Source of the DNA: Sophora flavescens
Lineage: Eukaryota; Streptophyta; Magnoliopsida; Fabales; Fabaceae
DNA length: 64,000 nucleotides
Assembly: GCA_030762895.1 (NCBI GenBank)
Contig: CM061064.1
Span: 239,535,086-239,599,085, forward strand
Reading direction: 5' to 3'
Shown here: piece after piece, positions 20,348 through 31,866 of the stretch
Layout of the letters: each line of letters begins with the position of its first letter
How positions within the stretch are numbered: position 1 is the first letter of the stretch
Program-made: the position numbers and the translations under genes
The notes under the pieces: model-generated
The model's input: only the letters and a program-made list of their open reading frames with translations
The model's database searches: none
What the model was told of the DNA's origin: nothing

Positions 20348-22462
20348 TTACTCGCCCGTATGGCTCTCCTCGGCCTCAATGTGACCCTCGGGAGAATCCC
20401 CCACCACGTCCACCTCCTCCTCCTCCTCAAGAATGATGGGAACAAGTTCCCCATTCACCACCTTATTTACATCGGCTCCAGAAAGATCAACGCCAGGGGC
20501 TAGAACCTCAACTTGCGCAATGGCCTTGTCAAAACCTTTTCGATGCTCGATGATAATACAGCTGGTGGCCTCTTTTACATCCTCCTGGAGCTCCATCCTA
20601 GCCTTGGTCTCGGCCTCCAGGGCAGCCTTAAGTTGCTCAATTTCAGCCTGAGCCTTTTTGAGCTTTTCCTCAGCGCGAGCCTTGTCCTCTTCAACCTGAG
20701 CTTTGTCTTCCTCAGCCGATTTCGCTCGGGAATCCAGCTCGGAGTTCCGAGTATTAATCTCGGCAAGGGTGGCAGTCAGGCGTTCGTTACCGCGGGCCAG
20801 CTCCTCGCGCTCAGAGGAAATCCGGGTGAGATCCCCCTTCAGCCTCTCAATTGCAGTAAATTCAGATTCCAACTGTTGGGACTTCCTCTCGGTCTCTGTT
20901 AACTCTCGGCTACAGAAACGAGCCAGAGCGGCAGCCCGAAGGCAGTAGACCAAGAGGGCCTCCATGCTAGATCGGTCCCCCCGTTGCTTAATTAGCCGGA
21001 GATCGGCGGGCTTTAAGAAGTTTGAGTCGAAAGAAGGGAAGGGGTTGAAGTCTTCACCCCAGAGAGATGAAGTCCCTGCCTTTAGAGAAGTATTGTACCA
21101 TTTCAGCTCAGCGGGGGGAGGAGGTGGTTGTTCTCGCCCCGCGGTTCCTGTTTCCTGGGTAGTCCGGTGTGGGGGACTTGGGCGAGGAAGGGGAGAATCT
21201 TCGGTGTCTGTTACAACCTCCACCCTCTTCCTTTTTTGAGGGGCGAATGATGAAGCCCCCTTCGCAGAGGCCTTGGCTGGAGGAGGTCTTTTCTTCTTCT
21301 CAATTGAGGAAGGCCCATGACCCTCTTTTGCAGCAGCCTTTACAAGCTTGGAGAAGTCGAATTTCCCCATAATGACTGCAAAAAAGAAAGAGTTGTTAGT
21401 GCAGCAACACATACAGAAAATATTCAAAAAAAAAAACTAAAAAGCCGAGCACTTACTTTTAAGGTCGGCCCTTGGGGTGGAGGAGAAGGGGAGTTTCAGG
21501 AGACGTCTGCAAGGGAGAGGCCGAGGAAGTTTCTCTAGGGTGTCTATATCCCTTTTCTCCTCGGCAGGAAGGGACTCATATTCGAAACCGACGAATTTGG
21601 TGGGAGACGATTGCCAATACAATGGAAACTTAGCACACCCATTCTCATCAAAAAAGTAAGAACGGTGAGAATCTGAGGGACGGACTCGAAAGAAACCAAT
21701 CTTAAAGTCCTTGTACGAAGATTTAAACAAACTGATCAACCCTCTTCGGTTCAGACCATTGAGGGAGATCCACCCGGTTTTCTCGCCAAACCTTGTTTGA
21801 TAAAAAGACAAAAATTTGGGAGTAGTAGGCTCCATCCCGATGTATGCACACAAAACTTGAAAGGCTTTCAAAAAAGCCCAACTATTGGGGTGAAGTTGAG
21901 TAGGCGCGACGTTCATAGTCCTCAGAACGTCACACTCAAACTCGGTAAAAGGAAGAGACACACGCAGATGAGAGAAAAGTGTTTTGTACATATACGTAAA
22001 AGGAGGCTCGGAAGGACGAGCCCGGAGGAAAACATACTCGGTATCCGAGCATGGAGAACAGATGAACTCGGACTCGTCCCCAGAGGCCGAAATGGCAATC
22101 TGGGACCGAAGATGAGCGATTGAGTCCAAAGTCTGATAACTAGAAAGGTAAGCGCCAACTTCGCCCTTGACCCAAGTGTACCCAGGGAGGGTAATATCGG
22201 GAACAGGATCTTTTGGAACCCGCTGGCGTCGTTTGCGCGTGGTGGGTTGGGAGATTTGTGGGGAAGGAGAACCAGACCTGGGGGACCCCGGCTCAGAAGA
22301 ACCAGACCCGGAAGAAGACGACCCGGAGGAGGACGACCCCACCGGACCGACGTTCGGCCCTTGGGGAGAAATAGGAGAGGCGGAAGGAGAGCCCCCAATG
22401 GGGGAAACCTCCCGTTCCACCAGAGGAGAGGTGTTTGATTCGATGTAATCAGATGAACTCAT
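20348..22462 (-). CDS. Antisense two-exon gene in the Tat 3' region (Transposase_28-like, coiled coil)
   Basis: On the strand opposite to gag-pol, two long ORFs appear to be exons of one gene. Exon 1 (22462-21457) starts MSSSDYIESNTSPLVERE, has a Ser/Gly/Pro-rich low-complexity N-terminus, then a globular region with SLPFTEFECDVLRTMNVAP, TQLHPNSWAFLKAFQVLC and FGEKTGWISLNG. That block resembles the plant 'putative gypsy type transposon' (Transposase_28) family. A donor AAAA/GTAAGT and an acceptor TTTTTTGCAG/TC bound an 81-bp intron (21456-21376). Exon 2 (21375-20348) reads KFDFSKLVKAAAKEG, a basic Pro-rich linker, a long coiled coil (about 130 residues) and an acidic tail after GFDKAIAQVEVLAPGVDLSG. 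Coding lengths of 1006 and 1028 bases sum to 678 codons, so splicing keeps frame with no internal stop. Antisense extra ORFs are known in Tat elements; their function is unknown. It is far better preserved than gag-pol here. Confidence 0.82.
21376..21456 (-). other. Intron of the antisense Tat gene
   Basis: 81 bp, with a strong donor GTAAGT (21456-21451), a pyrimidine-rich tract and the acceptor TTGCAG (ending 21376). Read through, exon 1 meets a stop within 7 codons of the donor. Removal joins the frames exactly. Confidence 0.8.
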
Positions 22463-22613
22463 GACCGGAATTCAAAGATAAACTTTAAAAGAAGGAAGGA
22501 GGCTGGGCGTACCTGGAGAGTGAGAGGCAGAAAGATAGTTGCAGAGGCTGGAAAGACAAAGCTGAAGAGTGAAGGGAGGTAGACTGAGAGGGGGAATAAG
22601 GGGAAACTTGGGG

Positions 22614-22623
22614 ATATTTATAG
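22614..22623 (-). promoter_or_regulatory. TATA box for the antisense gene
   Basis: CTATAAATAT on the minus strand lies about 150 bp upstream of the antisense ATG (22462). That fits a 5' leader of roughly 120 bases in a pyrimidine-rich sequence typical of plant transcription starts. It lies inside the element, so the gene would not depend on the LTR promoter. Confidence 0.6.
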
Positions 22624-22902
22624 CTGTTGCGGTTGATGGCGCGATCAACGGCCCACGTCCCGTCCAACCCAAAGGGCACGACTTTTGATTTTCCCCCCAT
22701 TAAATGGGCGCGGAACTCTAGGGTTTCTTACCCGAAGCGTGCCGCAGAAGTACTAGGGGGAATGATTGCTTTCTCTGACAAAGAGAAAAGACTTGATTGA
22801 AATGACAGCTGGGAATGCGGAGGCCTGTGTAGCCGAAGAATAAGCTCGGTTTCATGCTTATCAGCTCTTTCGCTTATTCAAGCTCGGAGCTCGGGGGGCT
22901 TG

Positions 22903-23375
22903 TGTACCGGCCGAGAAGGTAAGGCCGAGGACTCGTCTATATTTTGGATTGACCGAGCTTACCCCGGCTATGGGCCTTAGCCCAAACTCCTCCAAGACCA
23001 AGGACATATCAGCACACCGGGCCAGCCGAGGATAAGTACTCGGACTCGCCCCGCCAGGGAAGCACATCCTGGTCCCTCGCGGATCAGTCATAAATGACTG
23101 ATCCGAATATCACTCCGCATAATCAGGGACCTGATCCTAATATCTCTCTGTATATCTCGGAACCCGATCCTAATATCTCTCCGTATATCTCGGAGCTTGA
23201 TTCTGAAAGATCTCTATAAATAGGGGGCTTACCCCCTCATTCAGAACTACGTTTGCTTTGATTCCCATTTGGATACGTAGGAGCAGAATTCACATTCTGT
23301 CAAGCACATTCCAAAACACCCCCACTAAGCTTTCTTTGGCCGAGTATCTCTCATCCGAGGTATTTGGACGGAACA
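22903..23375 (+). repeat. 3' LTR of the Tat-type gypsy element
   Basis: 473 bp, preceded by the G-rich polypurine tract (GAGCTCGGGGGGCT, about 22887-22900) and followed by the TSD AGAAC (23376-23380). It has the same length as the 5' LTR. Confidence 0.93.
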
Positions 23376-24470
23376 AGAACCTAAATTTCATTAACAAGTA
23401 ACATGTAAATTAAATCATCATAAATAGTAATTCTAATTTTTATTTTTTTCATTTCAAAACAATATAAAACAAAACTTCAAAAAAATAGTCGTATTTTGTT
23501 TTGAAAAGTTTAATAGTATATTTGCCCTTCATCTATACTATAAACAATTTTTTATTATTTATCGTTATTTAGTTTTGATCAATTAATTAATTTTAAACAA
23601 TCTAATATTTTACTCTCCTTTTTAAAAACTCTATATATTTATATTTATACTATTTAAAATTTAAAATAAAAGTAAAAAAATAAAGCAATGAAATATATAC
23701 ATAGTAAAATTTAAGCCTACTTTCAGGGACATTTTTATTGACATTTTATTAAGAGTTTAATTGCTCATTAATTGATCATATAATTTCAATACAAACTTTG
23801 TAGACTCCCATATGATATTTCTCCTTTCAAAACATGGTCAATTATCTTTCACCCCACTCCATGACTCTTCCATCTCATTCTTTTATTTTTAATTTTAATT
23901 CAAATTTTATTTCGAATTTCGAATTTTAGTTGTTTCCAAGACATTTTTATTATAATTAAAACGTGTATTTATTAATTTATATCTTGGAATGTGTGTGTCA
24001 TTTCTCTTTCTTTCCAGGTTACTTTCCAATAGTATAATTAATGGCAAGTAGAATTCTAATATTGCTTATTCCAATATTTCTTTATTTTAATTTTTATTTC
24101 AAATTTTTAATTATCTGATTGCTTCCATTTCGTTTTTATTTGGTTGGTGATTTTGATGTGTTCTCAATCATCTCTCTTGGGGGTTAAACATTAAACACAT
24201 GAAGATGTAACAAAGAGGGGGAAGGAAAAAAAAAACAAGAAGAAGAAAAAATTGATACAGGGAGGCTCAAGGATAGAAAAGACAATGTAGCAAAGGAATT
24301 ATTACTTTGTAATGACAACAAAATGAAAGAGTTTTCTCTTATAATTGCAACCTGCATAGTTTGTTATGTTATTTTTTGAAATTCGTAATTCTTTATTCTT
24401 TGAATTTGTTGGAAATTGTAATAGAAGTAGGAGCCCTGCGATATGAAAATTGTCACCAATTTATTTTGAG

Positions 24471-24506
<36 letters not shown>

Positions 24507-26980
24507 AATATGATTATTTCCTCATTCTAAGAAAAGTTTGGACAGATGCCAACATTATATTCAATGACTTGTCTAATAAGCTTGGTTTACTATTACCAAT
24601 AATGGAAAGAACCAATCAGATTAAAGATTTTATTCTAATTTTAAATTTTTTTTTTCAAATTTCGAATTTTAAATTTTTTATTGTTTCAAAACATTTTATT
24701 AATTGCTGTTATAATTCCAATACTCCTTCCATAAATGAAAAGTCATCATGATATTGGTGGATGACAAGTATTATTTAAATTTTTATTCTTGATTTTATTT
24801 TGTTTGTTATTTTCGAAAACGTCATTATTGTTTTTAAACAGATATCAAGAACGTTTTAAATGATTATGAATGTCAGCTATTCTTATTTTAAAAAATTTAG
24901 TTTAGAATCTTGAAATCATAAAATTTTCAATATGTATTAAATGCTTGATTTGTCCCAATACATGGAAAATAAGAGAATAATAATTTCAAAATTAAATCTC
25001 CTTTCAAGATGTTGGTGAACATGTTCTTTGAACAATACATTGTTTGCATCTTTGGCTTTGAGATTTCTTAAAGTTATTTCTTCTTCTTTAGTATGGTAAA
25101 ATAAATACTTTAAAATTTGTCAATTACTCGCACAACTAATTTGGGATAACTATTCTTTTAATAGGTGCGTTAGGTTAAAACATTCGCAGAAGATGGCTAA
25201 CATGGACTTGCAAAACGGATAAATAAATAAATTAAATTTTCTAAAAATGATTTAAAAGGGAAAAGTGGAGAAACTAATTAAATATATTTTTAAAAGAGAA
25301 CAAAAAATTTTGATGTTTAAATGTATTTTATAAAAATAAAAATGGTCATAGGAAAAGGAGATAAGAAAATCAATTATATTTTTAGTAAAATTGGAAAGAG
25401 GTCACAGTTATAAAAAATATTATTAAAATTGTTGAAATCTAGGTAACAATTCCATTAAGTGAGTCAATAATTTAGCATTTATTGTGTGGTGACTTTTCAA
25501 TAAAACAATAAAATTATATAAAAATACTAAAATGCAGGAATATCAATACATTTAATAACAAAAATCATACAATTAGTGAATTATAAATTTAGTAAGATTT
25601 AACGGTTTTTCTTCATTAATTGAAATTTTGAAAGACTCAATTGTGTTTACAACTTCTTAATTGGAATCTAAAAAGACTTATTAATTGAAATTTTGAAAGA
25701 CTTAATGACTACGTAATTCTATTGCATTTAAAGTTCCAAAAAATTTTAAAAGTATTTTTAATTTAATTTTTTCATATATTGAAGTTTAAAAGCTATCCAT
25801 TTAAATTATATGTTTCATATATTTTATAATGAAGAAATCCTATAAGTTATGTTGTGTCTCTGTTATTTGTTGCCAATGTTGAAGAAATCCCTTGACCCTT
25901 GCTGCGATAAGTTCCTTTTTGTTTAAATTATGTTATTTACTATTTTTTTAGTTTAGTTTGTGTTTTTTATGTTTTCTGGACAATCCTATTGCCATGGTGC
26001 AAACTTATTTATGCTATATGTAGTTTGGGGATTTATAATAATTATTATGTGTTTTCATATCTCCTATCAAATGATGCACAAAATTCTCATACTCCAATTT
26101 AATTTATCGACATATATTTTATCTTTTGCAATCGCCTAATCCCGTACAGTGTACGGATAAGAACTCTAGTAGTAGACAAATTAAAGCCCATAAACAGAAA
26201 TGTTTAATGAGAATGGGATGAAAAAGGAAACAAAAAACAATGGTGATGTGATGAAAAAAAAATACTAATTGCTAGCCAATACATTGGACATGCATTAGAA
26301 TCCAATACAAAAAAAAATTCAAATCATATCTTCCGCGTAAAAATTTGATTAATGAACTTTCAATCCCTGAAGGTAAAAAGTTCCAGCATTAAGCCAGTGT
26401 TTTGTCAAGTTTTCCATTTCAGATGGGGTTCCTTCATGGTTCCATTTTTTCGATCAGCAACCACTTCTTCCATCAGTTTTCTTATTCCACCATTATTGCC
26501 TTGGTCTCCTAGCACCATCACGGTCTTCTTCTTCCATCATTTTTTTGTAATTCCATCAGTTCCTTTTGAATTGAAGTGCCAAAAAATCATATTGACGCAT
26601 GAATGACAGCTTGTAGTTAGCCATTTCCCACAACACTACTCCAGACAAAACCCCCGACCTTCTTCCTTTTATATATATAAAGATATATAATTATAATTAT
26701 ATAACAATTTTTAAGAATAAAATTAATATAAAAGTTCTAAACTTAGCACTCATTAGTGTTTTAAGAATAAACCCCGCCCCATACCCCCAAGATAGATATC
26801 CACACGAATATAGGGTGGGGAAATGTATGAAATTCATTCAATGGGACGAACAGTGGGTGCTACTACCCCCTACCCAGCACCCACCCCGCCCCATTTACAT
26901 CCCTAAACGGAACGTTGCAGTAGGCATTAGGCATAAAAAAGATTTTTTGATTTCCCTAGGAACGACTGCTGACTCACTCA
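23376..26980. other. Long AT-rich intergenic region without genes
   Basis: Very AT-rich with no open frame of recognisable coding content. It contains a TA microsatellite at about 24474-24502. 25690-25860 has short repeats of ATTGAAATTTTGAAAGACTT type. A less AT-rich stretch near 26380-26580 has an 84-codon frame of no known family. The end of this region leads into the first exon of F-box copy 1. Confidence 0.6.
24474..24502. repeat. (TA)n microsatellite
   Basis: About 14 TA units interrupting AT-rich sequence. Confidence 0.9.
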
Positions 26981-26989
26981 CTCATCTCG

Positions 26990-27134
26990 CAGTCATCGAC
27001 TCCTCTCACCGTCAGTCACCTGTGCATGCTGATTCAGAGTAGTTCCGTTACTTTCATCCATTCTAGATCTGTTGCTGTCGCACTTCTCAGTCATATTAGA
27101 GACAGTCGATGTTATTCATCTCGCCACTGTTAAG
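26990..27134 (+). other. Putative 5' non-coding exon of F-box copy 1
   Basis: The segment ending CCACTGTTAAG/GTATGATCT (27134/27135) matches, with gaps, the segment ending GCAGCCGTTAAG/GTATGATCT at 40440-40556. Both carry GTCGATGTT or GTCGACGTT, then TTCATCTCGC, and an AAG/GTATGA donor. Conservation between the two copies up to a shared splice-donor-like site suggests a real first exon. The start is not defined by the sequence. Confidence 0.5.
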
Positions 27135-27336
27135 GTATGATCTCAGTTTAACTAGTTTGGTTATTTGCTGAGTTTCCCCAAAATTCGATGCCGAGTTAGT
27201 GAGTTTGAGATGTATGACTATATGTATATGGAGATGATTGAGTTTATGTGAGTGTGACAAAGCATTGAATTTGGATACATACAATAACTTGTGTTGTGAT
27301 TTCTTATTCAGCTTTGTGTATGCTTTGTTAGTTAAG

Positions 27337-27337
<1 letters not shown>

Positions 27338-27433
<96 letters not shown>
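27338..27433. repeat. (AT)n microsatellite, about 47 units
   Basis: An uninterrupted AT run in the intron of F-box copy 1. The matching intron position of copy 2 (46325-46335) has only about four units, so the expansion happened after the duplication. Confidence 0.95.
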
Positions 27434-27434
<1 letters not shown>

Positions 27435-27654
27435 CTCACACCTTTCAGTAGTGAGTCAGATCAATGATTAGATTAATTGATAATTAATTGATGGTTAACG
27501 TGTTTGTTGGGACCTATATATTATATGCAGTGATTGAAACAAGATACCATTAATAATAATGGGCAAAGTTAGAAGGTAGAGATTTAATTCCAGAAAGAAG
27601 TGCAGTTGCTCGGAGTCTGAGTCGAAGTCACACGATCATGCGAAGAAGAATATT

Positions 27655-28107
27655 ATGAAGCAGAAGTCAGATAGTAAGAGATGTAAAATGATTTCAAAGC
27701 TGCTGCTCCCTGAAGACTTGATGCTTGGTATCCTTAGTCGGGTTCCTCTTAAGTGCCTGCTTAACTCTGCAAGGTATGTTTGCAAACCTTGGGCTATTAC
27801 TATTGGCAGCTTCCATTTTGCTGATGCACGCCTGCATTGCACACGTTCTAAACCTGGTCTTTACGTTGAAAATCGCATGTCAAAAAGCAATTCTTATTTC
27901 TTGGATATTGAAGACAATGTGAATGGTCAATTTGAAACGATTGATTTGGGAAGGCCTCCAAGAATGGGACATTTAATTAGTACTTGTGATGGCATATTGC
28001 TGCTTTGCAATGGTATTAGACGAGTTTTTGCTGTGAACCACATCCTCAAGTACTGGCTATTCCTCCTTTACCCATTTCGGAACTACTGTTCAAGATTTAC
28101 CGTCGTC
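27655..28107 (+). pseudogene. F-box gene copy 1, 5' part (interrupted by an LTR element)
   Basis: Exon 2 begins after TATATGCAG at 27531; the start codon is at 27655. The N-terminus has an F-box: LLPEDLMLGILSRVPLKCLL, then SARYVCKPWAITI. F-box proteins bind SKP1 and carry substrates to SCF ubiquitin ligases. The following region (RPPRMGHLISTCDGILLLCN) is the start of the plant F-box-associated domain. A 4-base deletion relative to copy 2 near 28052-28056 shifts the frame. At 28107 the gene is cut by a Ty3/gypsy insertion that duplicated TCGTC. The gene resumes at 33255. Both lesions make it a pseudogene. Confidence 0.88.
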
Positions 28108-28238
28108 TGTAACACCCCGCTTTTCGTTAAGTGCTTCTATGTACGCTTGTTTGGTTGTTAAGTCCTTAGGACTTAGTCTAGAGTTGTTGGTTAAGGGCTA
28201 AGTGGGGGTTTTAGCCTTAAAATCTCGTTCTGGTACCT

Positions 28239-29223
28239 GAGCACGCCCGTGCTCGAGTGTGGACCACGTCTCGGAGACACTAAGTCGAGCATGCCCGTTC
28301 TTGCTGAGGAGCACAACCGTGCTTCGTGTGCAGTCTATATATGTTGACACAGGTATAGGTAATGGTTCCATGCCTTTTATGTTTCCTTTTCACTTTTATG
28401 AATTGGAACCGATCCAGTTTGTGTTTTATTTAACCCAGGCTTGGTTTTGGACCGAGCCGCTCGTGGGGGACGTGACCAGTTTGCCGTTTAGGACTGTCGT
28501 CGTTGGAACCTTGAAACCAGGTATGGGGAGAAGGATAGTGTAACCATTAGGCAGTGGGGGTAGTGTAAGATGAGGGGTTCCCATGACCCCGATGTTGTTT
28601 ATATGCTATATGTTTAACCTGCATGTTTGTTATAAATGCCTATTATGTTTGATAACATGTTTCTGGTTAAATTGGTATGCCAATGCATACGTTCATATTA
28701 CGTTTGTGCCGACTGAGATGTTGTTATAATTGTTGGTTGATTGGGTATGTTTATACCTGTTGGTTAATTTGGTATGTTTATACCTGTTGGTTGAATTGGT
28801 ATGTTTATACATGTTGGTTGAATGTTTGTGGCTTAAAGCCAATATGTTTAAAGAATCCTTAATTGGTTAATTACAACTTTAATTGGTTTACTGATTAAAG
28901 GTCCATTTTCCCAAGAATATTCATAAGACATGGATGACTAGTAAAGGTGAGGTTTTTATACCAATGGTTTAGTTGAAAAACCTTAGGAATGATTCAAGAG
29001 TGTTTAGGGAGTTTTGGTTAAAAGAAATTGAGTTGAACTCTGCCTACAACAGTATTGTCACGCGATAAGCACGGCCGTGCTGAACGGGGAGCACGCCCGT
29101 GCTCCCAGTTTGAATTATGGAAAAAATGACCGAGCTTTTAGCATGGCCGTGCATAAAGTGAAGCATGCCTGTGCTCCACTTAAGTGGCAGCACGACCGTG
29201 CTAGGGATTAAGCACGCCTGTTC
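28239..29223. repeat. Dispersed short palindromes of the AGCACGNCCGTGCT type
   Basis: About nine near-copies lie in the LTR: 28239-28254, about 28288-28301, 28310-28323, 29068-29081 (AGCACGGCCGTGCT, a perfect 14-bp palindrome), 29089-29104 (GAGCACGCCCGTGCTC), about 29139-29152, 29162-29175, 29189-29202 and 29210-29223. Several keep both arms complementary while the centre varies. They fall in two clusters separated by AT-rich sequence. Confidence 0.8.
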
Positions 29224-29254
29224 TCCCCTCCAGAACAGAAAACGAGATTAAAGG

Positions 29255-29718
29255 TTTAAAGAGGGGTTTAAACCCCAATTATCCCCAATAACGTTATGAT
29301 AATACACCAATCAAATATTGAAGATTAGATAACTTAATTAAATATTAATTAAGACGTTGAGAAACGATGAGTTGGTTAAGCCGGTGCCCAAAAGGGGTTG
29401 CCGCACGTTGATATAATTGGGTGCCTATAGTGGCCCAATGTTGATGATGATATAATTGGGTGCCTTTAGTGGCCCAATGTTGAGGATTTAAAGAGGGGTT
29501 TAAACCACAATTATCCCCAATAACGTTATGATAATACACCAATCAAATACTGAAGATTAGATAACTTAATTAAATATTAATTAAGACGTTGAGAAACGAT
29601 GAGTTGGTTAAGCCGGTGCCCAAATGGGGTTGCCGCACGTTGATATAATTGGGTGCCTATAGTGGCCCAATGTTGATGATGATATAATTGGGTGCCTTTA
29701 GTGGCCCAATGTTGAGGA
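29255..29718. repeat. 232-bp tandem duplication in the LTR
   Basis: TTTAAAGAGGGGTTTAAACC occurs at 29255 and again at 29487. The following 200-odd bases match almost base for base, including CGGTGCCCAAA and GATATAATTGGGTGCC. The period is 232 bp, with two full units. Confidence 0.9.
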
Positions 29719-30846
29719 CGATTTACTATTGGGTGCCTTTAGTGACCCAAGTGGAGGTGGCGGTTGGCCGTTGTTGCTGTTGTGTTCATGCATCGCATTG
29801 GAGATGTTAGTTGAGTGAAGTTCAACATAGGGGAGGTCGCCAGAGAGTTAGGCGATCTGGCCATCCACAGTAGGTGCACCCAAGGTTTGGTGGACCGTGG
29901 CCCCCCGTGATGAGGCATCCAAGGTTTGATGCATTGGCTAACCAAGGGGTTCACCCATGGTTTGGTGAACTGCCTGCGTTGGTGCCTTTAGCGATCAATG
30001 CGGATATGTAACTCCGAAGTTGCTCTTCCTGATTTAGTTTGGATCCACATGCATGATGGAGTAGTGTAGTAGTGTTGCATTGCACCGCATAGAACACTTG
30101 GTTGATTATGATGTTGATATTGCTGTTTATATATGTATATATGTATGTCTATGATGTTGCTGTGCTATGATGTATGATAATCTTATTCCTATCTCCATGC
30201 TGTTGTGTTTACATGTTTTCTTACTCCCCATTCTCTGTCTTCTTGTTTGGCATGTATGGTTTCATGCAGAGGATGGCGAGCAGTCCGGAGAGGAGTGACT
30301 CTGAGGAGCCACCACTCATAGTTAGGACTTTTCTGTTTAGTTGTTCAGTTGTTTAGTTCAGTTGTAATTCCGAGGATGTTTTTCCGGAACGGTTGTACCA
30401 ACTCTGAATGTGACATCAGGGTTGGGTTTGTTTATATTCTGTTATGGTTTTGGCTTTATGTTCTTACTTCTTTTAAAACTTGGTTTTTATTTCCGTGTTT
30501 GTTGAGTTAGTTCATATGGGACCTTTCTACCCATGAACCTTTTTAATAAAGGATGTACGTTTTATGTTTTATCTTGATCTTTATGCCTTTATAATATGCG
30601 GGGTAGTTGGGTGTCACATTTAGTGGTATCGGAGTAGTTCGGCCTTGCCCGAACGTGGTATGAGTTTGTTGTGAGTCTGTTGTGTGCTCTTGTTTAAATT
30701 ATCTATACTTGTTATAGACAATGAAGCTGTGAGTTAAGAGCTTGTAGCTTTTACCCGCTTAAGTTTCCGTATCTAAGAGTTGTTTTGGACATGTACAGGG
30801 ACTCATGGTAGGTAGAGGCCGAAATGATTAGGAAATCGCTGACGCG

Positions 30847-31715
30847 TTGGCACTTCTTGCCAATGCGATAGGGCAAGTCAATAACAACAATCATGGTGGA
30901 CCGGCAGAGTTTCAGGGTCTTGATAAGTTCCATCTTAACAATTCGCCATCGTTCAAGGGAGCTTATGACCCCGAGGGAGCTTTGCTGTGGCTGAGTGAGA
31001 CTGAGAAGATTGTAATGATCAGCAGCGGCTTATCTTTGCCACCTTCATTCTCATGGAGGAGGCTGAGCACTGGTGGGAGAACTGCTGCCAGAGGATGCAG
31101 GCTGAGGGTATTGGAGTCACCTGGATCGTGTTCAGACAGAGGTCCTTATAAAAGTATTTCCCAGCCGATATTCGTGATAAGAAAGAGATGGAGTTTCTAG
31201 GACTGAGGCAAGGGACTATGTCCGTCGGAGAGTATGCGACGAAGTTTGAGGAGCTGGCTAGGTACTACACTCCATATCAGCATGCAGCGGATGAGCGCTC
31301 CAAGTGTGTTAAGTTTGAAGATGGACTTCGCTCCGAGATTCGAGAAGGTGATCAGCTACCAAGAGATCAGAGTTTTTCGGACCTTGGTGAACAAGTGTAG
31401 GATCTATGAGGATGCCTACAAGTCTCGAGTGGTTAGTTTCAGAGGTTCAGATAGACAAGGCAGCAAGAAGACTGAGCAAAAGGATAAAGGTAAGCAGCGT
31501 TATGCTCCTACTGATTAGGACTTCAAGGAGAATGGCGGGAAGCCACAATTTTCTCAGGATAGGTTCAGGGGCGGGAATTCTTATGCCTCTAAACCCATGA
31601 AGTGCACTAGGTGCGGTGCATCCGATCACTTCACCCGCCAGTGCAAGGAGACACGGGTTATCTGTTTCAGGTGTGGCAAGCCAGGACACATCAGTCGGGA
31701 GTGTGAAGGAGCCTA
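30847..31715 (+). pseudogene. Gag of the chromovirus-like element
   Basis: The capsid region is visible in pieces across frames: FHLNNSPSFKGAYDPEGALL and WLSETEKI (to about 31005), then after a frameshift LIFATFILMEEAEHWW, then LGLRQGTMSVGEYATKFEEL and ARYYTPYQHAADERSKCVKF, ending in two CCHC zinc knuckles at about 31597-31705 (CTRCGASDHFTRQC and CFRCGKPGHISREC). A stop follows at 31713. At least three frameshifts break it. Confidence 0.87.
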
Positions 31716-31866
31716 GTCAGAGCCTCCTAGTGCCAGCAAGTCAGCAGTCTCAGGGCAATCGACAGAAGACCACTATGAGAGTCTTTACTCTTAGTGGAGC
31801 TGAAGCCTTCGAGTCCGATGACTTGATTCAAGGTACGTGCTTAATTGATGGGCTCTTTTAACTGTA

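Larger units (their letters stand above)
12825..23375 (+). mobile_element. Ty3/gypsy retrotransposon, Tat-lineage features, complete insertion
   Basis: Two 473-bp LTRs (12825-13297, 22903-23375) start TGTACCGGCC and end GACGGAACA. They are flanked by a perfect 5-bp duplication AGAAC (12820-12824, 23376-23380). A primer-binding site, TTTGGCACCATCTGTGGGAA, follows the 5' LTR. Order: gag, protease, reverse transcriptase, RNase H, a second RNase H-like domain, integrase, then a 4.2-kb non-pol region with a tandem repeat and an antisense gene, then a G-rich polypurine tract (around 22890-22900). Dual RNase H and a long 3' region with extra ORFs are known hallmarks of the plant Tat group (Ogre and relatives). 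The element is clearly richer in GC than its surroundings. About ten LTR differences by eye suggest a moderately recent insertion. Gag-pol is broken by several stops and frameshifts. Confidence 0.95.
28108..30618 (+). repeat. 5' LTR of the chromovirus-like element (2.5 kb)
   Basis: It begins TGTAACACCCCGC and ends GTTGGGTGTCACA. Internal structure: a cluster of short GC palindromes, a 232-bp tandem duplication (29255-29718), and repeated TTGGGTGCCTTTAGTGGCCC segments. The region from 30041 onward is the part retained in the truncated 3' LTR. Confidence 0.92.

Noticed and set aside
20433..21239. Plus-strand ORFs over the antisense Tat gene
   Set aside because: Shadows of the coiled-coil coding strand with no homology.
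27238..27471. Plus-strand open frame encoding a long Tyr-Ile repeat
   Set aside because: It is the translation of the (AT)n microsatellite in the F-box intron.
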